From positions 1 through 12,003 of the forward strand of contig PLXT01000116.1 of the NCBI GenBank assembly GCA_003151535.1: a stretch of 12,003 bases of DNA, given 5' to 3'. A program made the translations under genes and the position numbers. Below, in pieces: positions 6,251-12,003 of the stretch (position 1 is the first letter of the stretch; the number at the start of each line of letters is the position of its first letter). The stretch comes from Methanobacterium sp. Its GTDB lineage: Archaea > Methanobacteriota > Methanobacteria > Methanobacteriales > Methanobacteriaceae. The notes under the pieces were generated by a model. It ran no database searches, was not told where the DNA came from, and saw nothing but the letters and a program-made list of their open reading frames with translations.

Positions 6251-6970
6251 ATGGAGATTGGAGAAATTATATCAAATGCAGTAAAATATCCATCATCTAA
6301 CTGGAAGAAAGTAATAATTCTGGGTATTTTCTTTATTTTAAGCTTCGTAATCATAGGAATATTCTTTATATTAGGATATTACCTGAGAATAATAAAATCA
6401 ACTATTGCAGGTATAGACGAACTTCCAGAATTCGATGATTGGGGTGATATGTTTATAGATGGAGTGAAAGTGTTGGTAGTTCACTTTATATATTTGTTAA
6501 TCCCAGGAATAATAATTGGTGTTGGTGTATTTGCATCAATAGCATCTTTAGCCACTACAAACACCAGTATATACACTGCCCCTGCTTCATTCTTTGCATT
6601 AATAGGCATTACAGGGATTATTGGAATAATACTGGCATTAATATTTGTTTTATTTGCTCATATTGCAGTAGCAAACATGGCGTTATATGATGAAATAGGA
6701 GCTGCCTTTAGATTCAGTGAAATATTTGATAAAATAAAAATGATCGGATGGGGAAAGTATATTATTTGGTACATTGTTATGTTGATTATTGGATTTGTAG
6801 TAGGATTGATAGCAGGTATTTTGAATATAATCCCATTGATAGGAATTATTATTGCATTGTTAGTTATATATCCCTATTTTGTAATGTTCTTCTCGAGATC
6901 ACTTGGTTTGATATTTGTATCAAGTGAGGAAGGCCAAAAAACAACCACAGAAACAGAATCTATAGATTAA
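6251..6970 (+). CDS. DUF4013 domain membrane protein
   Basis: 239 aa, very hydrophobic. It matches DUF4013 (PF13197), a family common in methanogens and without known function. The characteristic part is GYYLRIIKSTIAGIDELPEF followed by DDWGDMFIDGVKV (about 42-74) between the first and second hydrophobic stretches. Likely membrane segments are at about 20-45, 73-97, 113-145 and 170-222, the last probably two helices split near Asn192-Pro195. The C-terminal tail is short, charged and Thr/Glu-rich. A strong AAGGAGGT sets the start, and a T-rich stretch follows the stop. It stands alone, 124 bp after the UDG-like gene, and there is no evidence of a functional link to it. Confidence 0.85.
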   Translation: MEIGEIISNAVKYPSSNWKKVIILGIFFILSFVIIGIFFILGYYLRIIKSTIAGIDELPEFDDWGDMFIDGVKVLVVHFIYLLIPGIIIGVGVFASIASLATTNTSIYTAPASFFALIGITGIIGIILALIFVLFAHIAVANMALYDEIGAAFRFSEIFDKIKMIGWGKYIIWYIVMLIIGFVVGLIAGILNIIPLIGIIIALLVIYPYFVMFFSRSLGLIFVSSEEGQKTTTETESID

Positions 6971-6983
6971 AATAAAAATTACT

Positions 6984-7003
6984 TATTTTTTTTTATTTTT
7001 TAT
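6984..7003 (+). terminator. T-rich terminator of the DUF4013 gene
   Basis: Runs of nine and six T (6986-6994 and 6996-7001) follow the stop codon by 15 bases without a hairpin, the usual archaeal pattern. Confidence 0.55.
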
Positions 7004-7388
7004 TCAAAGATAGATAGTACAATATAATTTAGTTTTAAACTTGTATTGTAATATGGTGTAAATACTCCGAGATATAATAAAAATCAGTTTAACCTGGATC
7101 TAATGTTACATACTCCAAATGTGACTGATCCTGTCAACTCTAATAATAGATATGCGTTTATCATATGGCTTAGTTAAATCAGTTGCACAATGACGTTTAA
7201 AATTAATATCTGTAATTTATTTCAACCAAAAAAAAACCCCCCCCTACACTTCCTATCAAATCAAACTCCTTCACAATAGATATCACACTAATTTCATACA
7301 TCTCTCATATTAAATAAGTTATATATATTCCCTAAAATTCTCTAATTTTCATATTAATTCTGATTTTAATTAACAAGGTTGATTATAA
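7004..7388. other. gene-free stretch, decayed DNA
   Basis: No intact gene. A plus-strand frame around 7085-7177 reads NLDLMLHTPNVTDPVNSNNR; the DPVNSNN part recalls the DPxNxxNNVA region of OAS-like nucleotidyltransferases, but 30 residues cannot establish that. A run of nine A followed by eight C occupies 7228-7244 and is unusual in this AT-rich DNA. TTATATATA at 7319-7327 could be a plus-strand TATA box for the frame beginning at 7389. Confidence 0.35.
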
Positions 7389-7597
7389 TGGATAATCTAC
7401 AGTTTCACCAGATAATATGGGGATTCCATGGTAGGATTACAATCCTAAAGATTTAATCAAACCAAGAAGGAATTAGGATACATTAACATGAAATATAATC
7501 CATATGAGGACTCTGATAGATATACTTGGTACTACCTTACAGAAACTGGGTTTATAATAGACTATGCATCGTTTCCCCAAATCTAATGCAACATTAA
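7389..7597 (+). pseudogene. second EEP-family fragment, paralogue of the one at 5052-5441
   Basis: From 7438 the DNA is clearly homologous to 5187-5340. Shared stretches include TACAATCCTAA, GAATTAGGATACATT, GACTCTGATAGATATACTTG and AGAAACTGGGTTT versus AGGAACTGGGTTT. The translation in pieces is NPKDLIK, EELGYI, YEDSDRYTWYYLTETGFIID, then after one missing base AFVSPNLMQ and a stop at 7595. Several indels break it, and neither the N-terminal metal-binding part nor the C-terminal SDH motif is present. The preceding ATG 7389 belongs to a different short frame behind a TATA-like box and GGTTGAT. It shows that the EEP gene once existed here in two diverged copies about 2.2 kb apart. Confidence 0.75.
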
Positions 7598-7644
7598 TTA
7601 TTTTTAAAAGCAACTTAGAAAGAATGAGAAATATTGCCCTAAAC

Positions 7645-7680
7645 AAAAAAATTCCAATATCATCTATTTTATTGGAATTT
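7645..7680 (-). terminator. hairpin plus T7 terminator for the small minus-strand gene
   Basis: A 10-bp perfect inverted repeat, AAATTCCAAT (7649-7658) and ATTGGAATTT (7671-7680), has a 12-base loop. On the minus strand it is followed directly by a run of seven T. This is a bacterial-style intrinsic terminator placed just after the small minus-strand gene. Confidence 0.65.
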
Positions 7681-7691
7681 AGTTATGAGTC

Positions 7692-7857
7692 TTAATCTAC
7701 CATACTTTCCTCTTCCTTTTCAGTGTGAGCAGATTTTTTTAAATTCTTTTTTCCTCTGTTCGTCTGTTAAAGATGCAATGTATTGTTTAGCGAGTTTTAT
7801 GGCATTTTCATGAACTTCTTCAAATTTATGATTTTGTTCAAATAATTCGTAAATCAC
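7692..7857 (-). pseudogene. small charged protein, frameshifted in a homopolymer
   Basis: From a GTG at 7855-7857 the minus strand encodes VIYELFEQNHKFEEVHENAI, KLAKQYIASL and TDEQRKKEFKK, then ICSH and a stop at 7720. If one base of the A7 run (T7 at 7734-7740 on the plus strand) is skipped, the frame continues SAHTEKEEESMVD to a TAA at 7692-7694, a far more protein-like, acidic tail, followed by a hairpin terminator. I therefore read it as one helical, highly charged protein of about 54 residues, or the tail of a longer one, with a homopolymer frameshift. A TAG lies four codons upstream in frame and there is no ribosome binding site. The family is not recognised. Confidence 0.5.
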
Positions 7858-7950
7858 GCTGATGAATTCCTATTAACTGTTGACAATCTAACAATATAAA
7901 AAGAAAATATAGAAAAAAAGTCGAACTGAAGACAATGTAATATTAAGTAA

Positions 7951-7966
7951 ATATCAAATTTGATAT
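7951..7966. promoter_or_regulatory. perfect 16-bp palindrome, operator candidate
   Basis: ATATCAAATTTGATAT is its own reverse complement and ends 9 bases before the ATG at 7976. No Shine-Dalgarno sequence separates it from the ATG, so the transcript may be nearly leaderless and the palindrome may overlap the transcription start. Confidence 0.45.
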
Positions 7967-7975
7967 GAGTAATTA

Positions 7976-8416
7976 ATGGAGGATTTAAGTGGAAAAAGTG
8001 TTAAAATACTTTTGATAATATGTGTAGTTTTAGTAGTGGGACTCAGTTTAACTATAGGGATGATAATGGGGAATGTAATGAATAAACCCAATACATTGAA
8101 TACAACAAATAACACAACTCCAATAGTTAATACTACAGTAAACCAAAGCCAATCTACACAAACTACTACTAAAAAAACAGAAAGTGAAGAAATAAGTGCA
8201 AGTCAAGCAGCTACTATTGCATTAAAATCAGCTGAGGAATCTTACCCTGGTGCTGAATGGAGTGTTGGCAGTGTTGATTTTGTACCTGCAGCTAATTATG
8301 AGAATACTCCAAATTATATGATAGAACTAAGTAATAATGCTCCTGATGCGGAAAATACGACAGGGACATCTATGGATGTGCGTGTAAATGTTACAAATGG
8401 TGCAATTATGGAATAA
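7976..8416 (+). CDS. membrane-anchored PepSY-like surface protein
   Basis: 146 aa. A short cytoplasmic N-terminus is followed by one membrane segment (about 10-33, KILLIICVVLVVGLSLTIG), then a Thr/Asn-rich linker (about 37-68), then a domain from about 73 to the end. The domain begins ISASQAATIALKSAEESYPG and closes VRVNVTNGAIME, the shape of a PepSY domain (helix first, then strands ending in an xVxVDxxTGxI-type strand). Many Asn-X-Thr/Ser sequons (for example at 42, 46, 52, 56, 127 and 138) suggest N-glycosylation outside the cell. The membrane segment resembles that of the zinc-ribbon protein at 11530 (KILIVVCVILVAGLGI), so the two belong to one paralogous surface-protein group, this one without the zinc ribbon. 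ATG 7976 has no ribosome binding site. T-rich DNA follows the stop. Confidence 0.75.
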   Translation: MEDLSGKSVKILLIICVVLVVGLSLTIGMIMGNVMNKPNTLNTTNNTTPIVNTTVNQSQSTQTTTKKTESEEISASQAATIALKSAEESYPGAEWSVGSVDFVPAANYENTPNYMIELSNNAPDAENTTGTSMDVRVNVTNGAIME

Positions 8417-8435
8417 TATTCATAGAATATATTTA

Positions 8436-8454
8436 ATTTTTTTTGTATTTTTTT
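8436..8454 (+). terminator. T-rich terminator of the PepSY-like gene
   Basis: Runs of eight and seven T (8437-8444 and 8448-8454) lie about 20 bases after the stop codon without a hairpin, as usual for archaeal termination. Confidence 0.5.
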
Positions 8455-8529
8455 ACACTTATAATTCATAATAAAAATTAATATCTTGAGTACTATATTT
8501 TTTGTGAATAAGAATTATAATATATATAA

Positions 8530-8706
8530 AAACAATTTTTTAAATTATACAAATCAGGACTAAGCTTAAAGAAATTACACAAATATACACCAGAATCAGC
8601 CAAAAGAACCACAATACTAACTGTATTATTAGCAGGACTCATCACAACAACAGACTACAACATCAAAACAGCCCTACAAAAGCTTTCCGAAACATTAAAA
8701 ATCTAA
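8530..8706 (+). mobile_element. transposase remnant, C-terminal fragment
   Basis: An open frame without a start ends in TAA 8704-8706 and reads LYKSGLSLKKLHKYTPESAK, then RTTILTVLLAGLITTTDYNI and KTALQKLSETLKI. A hydrophobic helix in a basic C-terminal tail is seen in IS4-like archaeal transposases. From about 8560 the codons turn to ACC, AAC, ATC and GAC with C-rich third positions, unlike the neighbouring genes but like the transposase tail at 3-131. The rest of the element is absent, and I see no terminal repeats around it. The remaining DNA between 8417 and 8835 holds only T-rich stretches and the slipin leader. Confidence 0.55.
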
Positions 8707-8820
8707 GACACTATATTCTAATTAATATTTTTTTATTTGAGGTAATACTAGAAAATATTCCTTTTTTTTAAAAATTAATAAGTACCAGAGGCAACAGATA
8801 TATTTTTTAGTAATATAATA

Positions 8821-8827
8821 AGGGGGT
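8821..8827 (+). promoter_or_regulatory. Shine-Dalgarno site of the slipin gene
   Basis: AGGGGGT lies 8 bases upstream of ATG 8836 and supports that start. Confidence 0.55.
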
Positions 8828-8835
8828 TTAAAAAA

Positions 8836-9630
8836 ATGGCAGATTTAACAACTACATTCTTTATTATCATTGTTATTTTGATTATTTTAGGATTATCAAT
8901 TCGTATAGTTAATCAGTATGAAAGAGGTGTTGTTTTCCGTCTTGGTAGGGTTATAGGAATTAAAGAACCCGGTTTAAGACTTTTAATTCCTTTAGTGGAT
9001 CGTATGGTTAAGCCGTCACTTCAGATAATTACTATGCCAATTCAATCCCAGAAAATCATTACTGAGGATAATGTTTCAATTGATGTGGCTGCAGTTGCTT
9101 ATTTTAAAATTGTAGATCCCTACAAAGCTGTTGTTGAAGTTGAAAATTACACTAGAGCAGTAAATCAGATAGCACAGACTACAGTTAGAAGTGTTGTTGG
9201 ACAGTTCAACTTGGACGAAATACTATCTGTAACACCTAAAATTAACGAGAGGATCAAGGAGCTCATAGACAAACACAGCGAACCCTGGGGAATTAATGTC
9301 ACTACAGTGGAAATAAAGGACATAACACTTCCAGAGAACATGAAACGCGTAATAGGATTGCAAGCTGAGGCTGAAAGGGAGAAAAGGGCTAAAATCATAG
9401 CTGCTGAAGGTGAATATTTATCTGCTGCTAAATTAGGAGATGCTGCAGACATCATATCAGAACATCCAATAGCGTTACAACTCAGAATAATGCAAGTACT
9501 AAACCAGATAGCAGTCGAGAAAAACTCAACAATAATATTCCCTGCACCATTAATGAACAGCATAACAGACATTTCAAACTTCCTAAAAACAGAAAATATG
9601 GAAGCAAAAAAACCTACAGAAAAAAAATAG
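8836..9630 (+). CDS. slipin / stomatin-like SPFH-domain membrane protein
   Basis: 264 aa, normal for a prokaryotic slipin. Residues 6-26 form one N-terminal membrane segment. The SPFH/band-7 domain follows with all the usual landmarks: VNQYERGVVFRLGRVIG, KEPGLRLLIPLVDRM, IITEDNVSIDVAAVAYFKI and VEIKDITLPENMKR. After it comes the charged helix AEAEREKRAKIIAAEGEYLSA, typical for stomatin oligomerisation, and the short hydrophobic STIIFPAPL segment. Slipins form ring- or cage-like oligomers on membrane domains and often work with an NfeD-type partner or protease. No nfeD gene is adjacent here, so this is a lone copy. AGGGGGT precedes the start. The C-terminus is Lys-rich. Confidence 0.93.
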   Translation: MADLTTTFFIIIVILIILGLSIRIVNQYERGVVFRLGRVIGIKEPGLRLLIPLVDRMVKPSLQIITMPIQSQKIITEDNVSIDVAAVAYFKIVDPYKAVVEVENYTRAVNQIAQTTVRSVVGQFNLDEILSVTPKINERIKELIDKHSEPWGINVTTVEIKDITLPENMKRVIGLQAEAEREKRAKIIAAEGEYLSAAKLGDAADIISEHPIALQLRIMQVLNQIAVEKNSTIIFPAPLMNSITDISNFLKTENMEAKKPTEKK

Positions 9631-9790
9631 TGAATATCCGTCTGTAATTTGATCAATAGCATGGTTAATGTACATATAGGAGTTATCAATTAAAATTAAT
9701 CTGAAATTTTACTTTTTACTCCAATATTTTACTTTTTTTCTAAAATTATATAGTTAATTAACTAGTCACTATAACCTGCAGAGTAGTTTT

Positions 9791-9850
9791 TCATCAGGTT
9801 ATTCATCAGGTTATTCATCAGGTTATTCATCAGGTTATTCATCAGGTTAT
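9791..9850. repeat. five perfect 12-bp tandem repeats
   Basis: TCATCAGGTTAT is repeated five times without mismatch. On the minus strand the unit reads ATAACCTGATGA. The first unit met supplies the last two codons (ATA ACC) and the TGA stop of the Fic gene at 9842-9844, and every later unit repeats the tandem TGA TGA in the same frame. Confidence 0.95.
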
Positions 9851-10882
9851 TAACACATAATGAGTACTACGACCTTGTTTTATCATTTCAATGACTTCAA
9901 GATCCAACATCTTCTTTAATTCATCGAAAGCACTTGAATGAGATAGATTAAACATTTTCTGGATATCTCGATTAGTAATTTTTCCATTTTCAATAATTTT
10001 TTCTACTATTTTCATTTGACGTTCATTTAAAGGGATTTGGCCTTTCTTTTCAAGAAATTTAACATCTTTACTCAATCCAAGTACTTTATCTTTTACAAAT
10101 TTTATACTAACTGCAACACCGGTTGTAAAGTATTCGAGCCATTGAGTCAAGTCTAATAAATCGGGATTAACACTATTTAGAGCTTTGTAGTAACTACTTC
10201 TATCTTGATTATAATAATCATCCAAACTGAAAAATCTTTTTAAATCATAGCCTCTTTTGTAGAGTACTATCATAGCCATAATTCTTGCAGTTCTACCATT
10301 TCCATCAATAAATGGGTGAATTTTAACAAGTTCATAATGAGTGAGACCAGCAACTACAATAGGATTTAATTTCTCTATTTCAGAAGAATTAAACCATACT
10401 AAAAATTTATCAATCAATTCAAGTACAGCTGAGGTTTCAGGTGGTCTGAAAATAATTTCGCGAGTTAATGGATTTCCTACAACTACTTGGCGATTTCTTA
10501 AAACGCCTTCATCATCATGTGTCTCTAGCGTGTCGTTTGTTATGATTTTATGAATTTTTAAAAGATCTTCCGATGTAAATGGAATTTTTGAAGCAAATTC
10601 AGGAATTTTTTCTAAAGCCCGGAAATAATTGAGAACTTCTTGTCGATCTTTTATTCTAACCATTAATTCGCGACCTTCAGCTAGTGCGGTCACATCTTCA
10701 AAAGTGAGAGGATTGCCTTCTATTGCCGTTGAAGAATGTGCACTACTTAAAAAAGCTGCTTTTCTTAATGATACTTCCCAATTAGGAATAAGAGGTGCTT
10801 TAATGATTATGGCCTTTGCTTCCGCAATAAAAGTTAAATTATTTACTATAGTATCTGTATAATGAAAAATTGGTTTAAACAT
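9842..10882 (-). CDS. Fic-domain protein, class II, with C-terminal winged helix
   Basis: 346 aa, typical of archaeal and bacterial Fic/DOC proteins that transfer AMP (or another nucleotide moiety) to a hydroxyl side chain of a target. The N-terminal inhibitory helix carries SSTAIEGN (50-57), the (S/T)xxxE(G/N) motif that holds class II Fic enzymes off through Glu55. The active-site loop HPFIDGNGRTAR (189-200) matches HxFxDGNGRxxR exactly, so the enzyme should be competent. Residues about 280-346 form a winged helix (LNERQMKIVEKIIENGKITN, then NRDIQKMFNLSHSSAFDELK), suggesting DNA binding or a regulatory role. GGAG lies 7 bases before the ATG at 10882. Being self-inhibited, it needs no separate antitoxin, and none is adjacent. 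The stop codon is inside the tandem repeat at 9791-9850. Confidence 0.94.
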   Translation of the reverse strand: MFKPIFHYTDTIVNNLTFIAEAKAIIIKAPLIPNWEVSLRKAAFLSSAHSSTAIEGNPLTFEDVTALAEGRELMVRIKDRQEVLNYFRALEKIPEFASKIPFTSEDLLKIHKIITNDTLETHDDEGVLRNRQVVVGNPLTREIIFRPPETSAVLELIDKFLVWFNSSEIEKLNPIVVAGLTHYELVKIHPFIDGNGRTARIMAMIVLYKRGYDLKRFFSLDDYYNQDRSSYYKALNSVNPDLLDLTQWLEYFTTGVAVSIKFVKDKVLGLSKDVKFLEKKGQIPLNERQMKIVEKIIENGKITNRDIQKMFNLSHSSAFDELKKMLDLEVIEMIKQGRSTHYVLIT

Positions 10883-11045
10883 TTAGTAACTCCACAAAGT
10901 TCTAGATAATATTAATTTACTCATCATTCACATAAATTTTGCGTAATAATACATTAAATACTCTAATTTTAAATTTATAGTAAATTTGAAGAATTAAAAT
11001 TTTATTTATTTATCATCGTTTTAAATTTTATATCTCAATAAATAT

Positions 11046-11204
11046 TTAGAGATATCTGGGTATCTTAAAATGTTCACTTATCCTGAGAGGTAGTTTAATT
11101 TTAATACAATCTCTTTTTAGCGAGCAATTTTCGCATTCTGATGGGATTACATAGCTTCCATATGCATCACAGTAGATCCAACATTCATTTCCACACTCGC
11201 TCAT
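11046..11204 (-). CDS. 52-aa cysteine-rich small protein
   Basis: ATG 11202-11204 to TAA 11046-11048 on the minus strand encodes MSECGNECWIYCDAYGSYVI, then PSECENCSLKRDCIKIKLPL and a basic tail. Six cysteines (4, 8, 12, 24, 27, 33) in the first 33 residues are arranged as CxxxCxxxC and CxxCxxxxxC, suggesting a metal site (zinc or Fe-S) or a disulfide-rich knot. GGAGGT (11212-11217 on the minus strand) lies 7 bases before the ATG, a strong ribosome binding site that supports a translated gene and this start over the in-frame ATG five codons upstream. There is no signal peptide or membrane segment. The family is not recognised. It stands alone between the Fic gene and the surface-protein remnants. 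Confidence 0.7.
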   Translation of the reverse strand: MSECGNECWIYCDAYGSYVIPSECENCSLKRDCIKIKLPLRISEHFKIPRYL

Positions 11205-11211
11205 TTTTTCA

Positions 11212-11217
11212 ACCTCC
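11212..11217 (-). promoter_or_regulatory. Shine-Dalgarno site of the 52-aa gene
   Basis: GGAGGT on the minus strand, 7 bases before ATG 11204. It decides between two in-frame ATG codons in favour of the downstream one. Confidence 0.65.
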
Positions 11218-11303
11218 ATAAGTTATATATCTTTAACTATAACGGTTATTTCATTTTCGCTGATTTTTTGGACTGTTATATTTTTATTAGTTCCCTTTGT
11301 TAG

Positions 11304-11504
11304 CTGGAAATTGAGGTTAAAAGTGAAGGTGCGACAGTAAGTAAAGTCACAGTAAATGGAATTTCAGGTTACCAATTTGTTGACTCAGATCCCGATACTG
11401 GAGGTTATTATTTATATACTCCCTCAAATGGATTATTACTTGAAATGAATACAACTCAATCAGATGCATTTAATACAATCAAAAATTCTATTGCATTTAA
11501 ATAA
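11304..11504 (+). pseudogene. C-terminal fragment of a secreted or surface protein
   Basis: A frame of 66 codons opens after TAG 11301-11303 with no usable start and ends at TAA 11502-11504. It reads LEIEVKSEGATVSKVTVNGI, SGYQFVDSDPDTGGYYLYTP and SNGLLLEMNTTQSDAFNTIK, a beta-rich pattern like the final part of the extracellular domains of methanobacterial surface proteins (similar in style to PsbP-like domains). The N-terminal part is missing, so it is probably a remnant left by deletion. It ends 25 bp before the zinc-ribbon/membrane gene at 11530, whose own extracellular part is missing. Confidence 0.55.
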
Positions 11505-11529
11505 TAAAAAGAGTGGAAAGGGGAAAAAT

Positions 11530-11880
11530 ATGGTCAGATGCCAAAAGTGTGGACATACAAACGATAATGATGCTACATTTTGTGAAAACTGTGGTGCAAA
11601 TCTCAAATCAACTTTTTCAAGGGGGTTGCCAAGGGAGTCCGTAAAAAATGAAGGTGGAATGAATAAATTTACTAAAATATTGATAGTTGTTTGCGTTATT
11701 CTGGTTGCAGGTTTAGGGATAACTGCAGGGGCTTTAATCGAGATGAATAAAGTAGGAACAGCACCAATAACACTAGTTCTGTTAGTCAATCAACAAATCC
11801 TACAAGTAGTAATGCACCTGTTAGTAGTGGGGCAGATAAAAGGGGTTTGGGGCGGTTCCCTAATTATTTTTGTTTTGTAG
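11530..11880 (+). pseudogene. zinc-ribbon / single-membrane-segment protein, frameshifted after the membrane segment
   Basis: ATG 11530 follows a purine-rich GGAAAGGGG. Residues 1-24 are a zinc ribbon (Cys4, Cys7, Cys18, Cys21; MVRCQKCGHTNDNDATFCEN), about 25-47 a polar linker, and about 48-72 a membrane segment (KILIVVCVILVAGLGITAGA). After EMNKVG the frame turns into an atypical hydrophobic sequence ending at 11880. In another frame, from 11760, the same DNA reads STNNTSSVSQSTNPTSSNAP, exactly the Ser/Thr/Asn linker expected of this family, as in the protein at 7976. A frameshift near 11750-11760 is therefore likely. The second frame stays open to the window end but loses family-like composition after about 11845, so the extracellular domain seems to be gone. 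If the lesion is an error, the gene would run off the window. Confidence 0.65.
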
Positions 11881-11948
11881 TAATTATTCAAAAAAATAGA
11901 ACAATTGATATAATTTGTTTACACTTGACACCTTATAACTGCTTTTTC

Positions 11949-11972
11949 GTGACAAACGTCACTAAAAATCCA
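11949..11972. repeat. short inverted repeat near the right edge
   Basis: Around the centre AAAC, GTGAC and GTCAC form a 5-bp perfect stem, with outer TTTT and AAAA also complementary after one mismatched pair. It could be an operator or an element end; the window stops too soon to tell. Confidence 0.3.
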
Positions 11973-12003
11973 GTATTCTCATTAGATATATCTGTTATGG
12001 CTA

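Noticed and set aside
7085..7177. Possible OAS-like nucleotidyltransferase scrap (DPVNSNN)
   Set aside because: Only about 30 residues with one weak motif; not enough to call a gene remnant, though a profile search would settle it.
9165..9689. 174-codon minus-strand frame opposite the slipin gene
   Set aside because: It lies against a clear SPFH gene; the translation is an antisense shadow rich in Ser/Ile/Cys.
9791..9850. CRISPR-like array
   Set aside because: The 12-bp units are contiguous, with no spacers and no cas genes nearby; it is a simple tandem repeat.
10341..10862. Two plus-strand frames (70 and 77 codons) inside the Fic gene
   Set aside because: Both are antisense to conserved Fic coding sequence and have no ribosome binding site.
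11219..11236. TATA box (GATATATAA on the minus strand) for the 52-aa gene
   Set aside because: It would start transcription at or after the ATG and exclude the strong ribosome binding site, so it is probably not the functional promoter.
11460..11789. 109-codon minus-strand frame opposite the zinc-ribbon gene
   Set aside because: Antisense shadow; the plus strand shows the CxxC ribbon and membrane segment.

Overview
The window looks like AT-rich chromosomal DNA from a methanogenic archaeon of the Methanobacteriales (Methanobacterium or a close relative). This rests on protein types rather than a marker gene: a DUF4013 membrane protein, zinc-ribbon plus single-membrane-segment proteins with Thr/Asn-rich extracellular linkers, a receiver-only response regulator, short zinc-ribbon proteins, purine-rich GGAGGT-type ribosome binding sites, TTTATATA-like promoter boxes and T-rich 3' ends. 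No rRNA, tRNA or CRISPR array was found.

Layout. 1-275: 3' end of a transposase (+), then an A-rich spacer. 276-1754 (-): a two-gene unit, a PRiA4_ORF3-family protein followed without a gap by an unrecognised 299-aa protein. 1942-2896 (-): a nucleotidyltransferase preceded by a broken partner gene, looking like a HEPN/MNT-type toxin-antitoxin pair, behind a palindrome and 39-bp-spaced repeats. 3292-3679 (+): a broken response regulator. 3750-4920 (-): two zinc-binding proteins, one a zinc-ribbon/small heat-shock fusion. 5052-6126 (+): a decayed endonuclease/exonuclease/phosphatase (EEP) gene followed at once by an intact uracil-DNA-glycosylase-like gene. 6251-6970 (+): DUF4013 membrane protein. 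7003-7857: decayed DNA with a second EEP fragment and a small frameshifted minus-strand gene with a hairpin terminator. 7976-8416 (+): membrane-anchored PepSY-like protein. 8530-8706: a second transposase 3' end. 8836-9630 (+): slipin. 9842-10882 (-): Fic protein whose stop codon lies in a 12-bp tandem repeat. 11046-11204 (-): a 52-aa cysteine-rich small protein. 11304-12003 (+): the tail of one surface protein and a frameshifted zinc-ribbon/membrane protein.

How the genes fit together. This is an accessory region: toxin-antitoxin-like genes, stress and repair genes, surface proteins and IS remnants, with many gene remains. The EEP/UDG pair would make sense as base-excision repair (base removal, then AP-site cleavage), but its EEP half is dead. 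The zinc-finger and zinc-ribbon/Hsp20 genes read as a small protein-stress operon. At least six genes carry stops, indels or deletions. Several indels are single-base, two in or beside short repeats, so sequencing error should be excluded before all are called true pseudogenes. I do not see a complete, clearly new multi-gene defence system. The best leads are the zinc-ribbon/sHsp operon, the repeat-controlled NTase locus, the EEP/UDG cassette and the Cys-rich miniprotein.
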